From Poa pratensis (Eukaryota > Streptophyta > Magnoliopsida > Poales > Poaceae), in NCBI GenBank assembly GCA_947311845.1, contig CAMZMU010000040.1:55063360-55127359 (forward strand): a stretch of 64,000 bases of DNA, in the 5' to 3' direction. Numbering within the stretch: the stretch's first letter is position 1; each line of letters opens with the position of its first letter. Under the pieces are notes generated by a model. The model searched no databases, was not told the DNA's origin, and saw nothing but the letters and a program-made list of their open reading frames with translations. Position numbers and translations under genes: made by a program. Shown piece by piece: positions 59,630-64,000 of this stretch.

Positions 59630-61975
59630 CGCAAGTATGTCTTGAAGAAAAGGATTATGTGATCATTCATGGTTATCTTCAAGACATCATCTATTGAAAG
59701 AGAAGAAAAGATACAAGATTGATCAAGATATTGATCAACACACAAAGCTACAAGATGTACCAAGTGGGATCATGTATCTCTTGGTATGGTAAGCAATTGT
59801 CCATATAGCTTTGTGAACTAACCATGATATGTGTGTAGTATTTATATGTGTGGTTAGGTATCTTTCTATGGGCTTGCATCAAATGAAGATTTCATATAGC
59901 CCATGATCGATGACGTCAAGTGGTGATCGTCATCATTGTTGATAAGCGCAAGTTCAAGAGGAGAATCTCAAAGAAATCCTAGGCTTGAATCTTGCCACCC
60001 ATTTAGAGATAATGTTCATTTGAAGATGTGCCTAAGAGAGGCTCGCCCATAGTGGATTATGGGGGAGCAATGTTTGAGTCTTCACCAAGCGAAGCGCAAT
60101 CAAGAAAGGTGGTCCACTTGAAGAGATCAAGACCGACGTCATCTAGCTCAAGTGGAATGCGCAAGGCAAAGGTATGATGTTGATAGAGTTTCTATTTTAC
60201 CGGTCTCTTGGTTGGGAGACCGGGTTATAGGATAGTTACCGTACTATCAAGAGGGGCTCTCATTGAGCTTTAGCGTATCAGTTGGAGAGAGATCAAACCT
60301 TTGCATACTTGCCTTCATCATCTTTCTTGGTTCTTATTTGGATTTTCTCTGTGTGGGTTTTTGGTGCTTGTTGTGATCTTCATAACAAGCCCAAGTTCTC
60401 CGAGTTTTGTAGGAAAGCTCTTGTCCTTACCTTTCCAACAAAATTGGTTTCACCTATTTTGGAGTTCGAACGAGAAAGATATTGCACTTCAGTTTTTGCT
60501 GTTTCTGTCTATTTTGCTCAAGCAGGGCAATCGGATTATCCGGTCCCAGATGACTCGGATTATCCGATTCTCAAGTTTGCTCGAAATCGGCTAAGGACTT
60601 CTTGCAACCAGTTTTGTGGCGCACTGGAGTATTCCGGAATAGTTGAAACGGTCTGAATCGGAATATCCGACAGTGTCGGATTATCCGGTACTCACTTGTG
60701 TCGGAATATCCGATTCTCAGGGTTTGCTCGAATTCGGCTAAGGACTTTAAAAGCAACCTGTTCTGGGGAGTACTGAAGTTTTCCGGAATATCCGATTCTA
60801 GCTGATTCGGATTATCCGGTGGAGTCGGATTATCCGATCCCTACTTATATCAGAGTATCCGATTCCCCTGTCTGCAACGGCTATTTTTCTGGGAGGGGTA
60901 TAAATACCCCTCCACCTACCTCTAGCCAGCACTCTCTCTTGCAGCTCGTTTTCCCCCCATTGTTGACCTTCTTGAGCTTTGTTAACTCTCTATCCCTCCA
61001 TGATTCTTGCCTCCATTTAGTGGGAAAAGAGAGAGGAGATCTAGATATATTGTTCCACCAATCCATCTCTCCTCTAAGTGAGGGGAAGCCTTTGGATCTA
61101 GATCTTGGAGTTCCATTTGTTGAGTTCTTCCTTGTTCTTCCTCTCTTCTCCCCCCCCCCCACAAGCATTAGTTGCTTTTGGTGGGATTTGGGAGTGAAGG
61201 ATTTGACCACCTCTAGTGGTCTTGCCTTCATTGCATCGGTTGCATCGGTTTGAGTTCTCCACGGTGATACGTGGAAATCGAAGTTGAGAAGCTTGTTACT
61301 CTTGGGTACTTGGGGTGCCCTAGAGCTTATCCTCTTGGGTACTTGGAGTGCCCTAGACGGTCCTTGTTGATCTCGGAATTTTGGTGGCTCGCGGGATAGT
61401 TGGGAGCCTCCAATTAAGTTGTGGAGACGCGCCCCAACCTTGTGATTCTTGTGGCTTTGGGAGCCGCGGGAATTCGGTGAGAGCTTCCAATTAAGTTGTG
61501 GAGTGTGCCTCATCCTTGTACGGGTTCGGTGACCACCCTCGAGTGTCCCATAGTGGTTCGTGGTACTCTACATTGGTAGAGGCACGAAGGAGATTACGGT
61601 GTGCCATTTGACGGCTATTCGGGGATCACTTTGTGACTCCGCACCGCTCCAACGGAGACGTAGCTTCCATTGGGAAGTGAACTTTGGGATAAATCATCGT
61701 CTCCAAGTGCCTCGGTATTTCTATACCCGAACTTCTTACTTATGCAATTTACTTTGTGATAGCCATCGAGCTTGAAGTAATATATCTTGCTATCACATAG
61801 TTGCGTATCTTGATTAGCATAAGTTGTTGGTGCACATAGGTAAACCTAGCTTTGTTTAGGTTTTGTGCTTAATAAATTAACCGCTAGTTTTATTCCGCAT
61901 TTATTCAAGCCTAAACCGTAAAGAATTTTAAATCGCCTATTCACTCCCCCTCTAGGCGACATCCGTGTCCTTTCA
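59630..61975 (+). mobile_element. Right piece of the interrupted long LTR
   Basis: Continues the LTR begun at 48924. From 60246 onward it aligns with 1–1811. It has the near-palindrome array (60530–60862), the TATA box at about 60898 and the CCTTTCA end. No primer site follows, so this is a solo LTR. Confidence 0.8.
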
Positions 61976-61980
61976 GATCC

Positions 61981-64000
61981 ACTTCCCATTTATGTTAATG
62001 GCGGTGTTACCACTCATAACTATCTGCATGATCCAACATATCATCCGATCATCAAACCCTTTCCGTTCCAGCGCCAAACGGAGGAACGCCCAGTCCAAGC
62101 GGTCGTATGCTTTTTGGAAATCTAGCTTAAGAAACACGCCCTTCTATCGCTGAGACTTAACCTCATGGATAATCTCATGAAGTGCTAAAATTCAATCATG
62201 GATATACCGCCCCTTAAGGAAGGCGAACTGGTACGGGTGCGTTATGCGCTCCATAACAGGAGCTAGCCTAGTTGCGCACACCTTCGAAAAGATCCTATGG
62301 ATGACGTTGAGGACCGTGATTGATCTAAATTGGCGGATATCTGTGGCCCCCACTATCTTGGGGATCAAGGTCACCAAACCAAAGTTAAGGCGAGACATAA
62401 CCAATGTACCAATATAAAATTCTTGGAACATTGGCATGATCACCCCCTTAATCTCCTCCCAGAACGTCTGGAAGAAGACCACCGGAAGACCATCCGGTCC
62501 AGGGGCCGAATTCGCCTTCATCTCCATTATTGCCCTCGCCACCTCTTCCGGCAAGAATGGGAGGGTGAGCTCCGCATTCTCCATGTCAGAGACCCTGGCC
62601 CTCGCTGGCCAGAGGTCAACTGACACGGAGACCCCAGAACGGGGACCCGCCATGAAGAGCTCCTTATAGAAGGAGTATATGTGGGATGATATATCCCCTG
62701 GCGCCTCCAGGAGATGATCCCCTTCCCACATGCATGGAATAGAGAATTTCCGACGACGCCCATTGGCGATCGCATGGAAGTAGGCCATATTCGCATCGCC
62801 TTTGAGGATCCAGTTCTGGCGACTGCGCTGTCGCCATAAAGTCTCCTCCCCCTGTAGATCTCCATAAGGGAGTTCTCTAGGGCGTACCGCCGAAGCCACT
62901 CCTCAGCGGTAAGGCCAACGGAATCCGAGGCAAGGTCCAGGGTCTGGATCTCCTCTAAGAGAGAGGCCTTCCTCTGTCTCAGCTCAGCTCCCAGATTGGC
63001 ACCCCAGCCCCTCATGAATTGGCGTGTCATCTGGGCACAGTGGTGCCACACATCTACCGCATTATAAACACGAGGAGGATGTGCAGCCGCCACCGACCAC
63101 TTTAGTCGTACCGCTTCCTGAAAACCTGTCTGACCAAGCCAGAAGTTCTCAAAATGAAAACGGTTCGACCTCGGAGGTTGATCTCCCCCTGTTGAGAGGA
63201 GGAGAGGAGTGTGATCCGACCCAATCCTAGTGAGCGCCCGGAGGGAGCAAAGTGGATAGGCAACCTCCCAATCCACAGATACTAGGACCCTATCCAGCAC
63301 ACTCCGCACAAGGTCCACCCGGTTATTAGTCCAGGTGTATCTCGCTCCCACACGTCTGATCTCTCTAAGACCGAGATCAGCAATACAGTCATTGAACAGC
63401 CGCATCCGCTGGAGGTCGACGTTCGCTGAGCTCTTGTCATCCGGGGATCGAATCAAATTGAAATCCCCAGCAACAACAAGCGGCGTGGAACATCGTTCCA
63501 CCTTCGCACTAAGCTCGGCAAGGAACGCCGGGGACCTACTATGATCCGCAGGGCCATAGACGATAATGACCTCCCACTGAAAGGAGGTCCGCCTATGGTT
63601 GAGCAACATGCTCACAAAAAAATCCCCGTGATCCATATCCTCTACCTCGAATGTATCCTCCTTCACCCCAAGGAGGATACCACCCGAGTATCCATTCGCT
63701 GGGAGCCATTGCCAAGCGAACTTATGCGGACTGAGCCCCTGCAGCTCATGTATAGAGAAGTCCTGTCTAATCGTCTCCTGGATGGCAACGATATCTACGT
63801 CTTCCCGCCGCATGTACTCGCGCAGCTGATTACGCCGTCCATCCTGCCCAAACCCCCTCATGTTCCAGTCGAATAACCTCATGGGTATATTCATTTGGAA
63901 ACACTGGTGGGGGTAGTCCCCTTACGGGGGACAGAGCGGGCCCTACCAGAGGTCGAGGGCCGGGACGGAGCCTTGGGGGTCTCCCCCGGTTCCCCCCCCC
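61981..64000 (-). mobile_element. LINE segment 1 (endonuclease and RT N-terminus)
   Basis: From 63894 the minus strand encodes an APE-type endonuclease with the expected blocks: WNMRGFG, AIQETI, VYGPAD, VAGDFNLI and SDHTPLL. A frame break near 62880 in a G run leads into the RT part (RQNWILKGDANMAYFHA, NSAPGPDGLPVVFF, FRSITVLNVIHRIFSK, FLKGRYIHD). The segment ends where the long LTR inserted. ORF1 and the 5' end lie beyond the window; the last 15 bases are a near-pure C run. Confidence 0.88.

Overview
This window is nuclear DNA from a grass, most likely a pooid (Triticeae, Poeae or a close relative). The genes have GC-rich first exons and GT–AG introns. The repeats are Stowaway MITEs bounded by TA, a tRNA-derived SINE of the grass Au type, Athila-like Gypsy elements primed by tRNA-Asp, and a PIF/Harbinger transposase relic. 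I cannot name the species.

Layout. 1–13.5 kb is gene-free and made of broken mobile DNA: a truncated long LTR (1–1811), a decayed Gypsy polyprotein, small MITEs, a LINE relic, a Harbinger transposase relic and a 1.9-kb non-autonomous LTR retrotransposon. 14.4–34 kb is a gene island with four genes: a germin-like protein (+), a proline iminopeptidase (+, 10 exons), a site-1 protease/SBT6.1 subtilase (−, 10 exons) and a protein disulfide isomerase-like protein with a KDEL tail (−, 12 exons). The first two genes are head-to-tail and the last two are head-to-tail, so the iminopeptidase and the subtilase converge. Site-1 protease and the PDI both serve the secretory pathway (Golgi processing of membrane-tethered ER-stress factors, and ER disulfide chemistry). 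35–36 kb is a TIR element with a GC-rich core.

36.5–64 kb is one nested insertion complex. A single LINE on the minus strand is cut into four pieces by a solo LTR (36809–38355, TSD CACGC), an Athila-like element lacking reverse transcriptase and integrase (38570–47625, TSD GTCCC) and another long LTR (48924–61975). That last LTR itself contains a complete young Athila-like element (49212–59624, TSD CATAT).

Two observations stand out. First, frame breaks of exactly one base at short homopolymers occur in both conserved host genes and about ten times in the youngest retrotransposon, whose LTRs differ only by single-base indels. This points to uncorrected sequencing indels rather than gene death. 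Second, a 54-nt GC-rich stem-loop sits in the LTRs of the youngest element and recurs, at about 85% identity, just upstream of its post-pol ORF and ahead of a TATA box. A related hairpin is placed the same way in the second element. This suggests an internal control region for the post-pol ORF.
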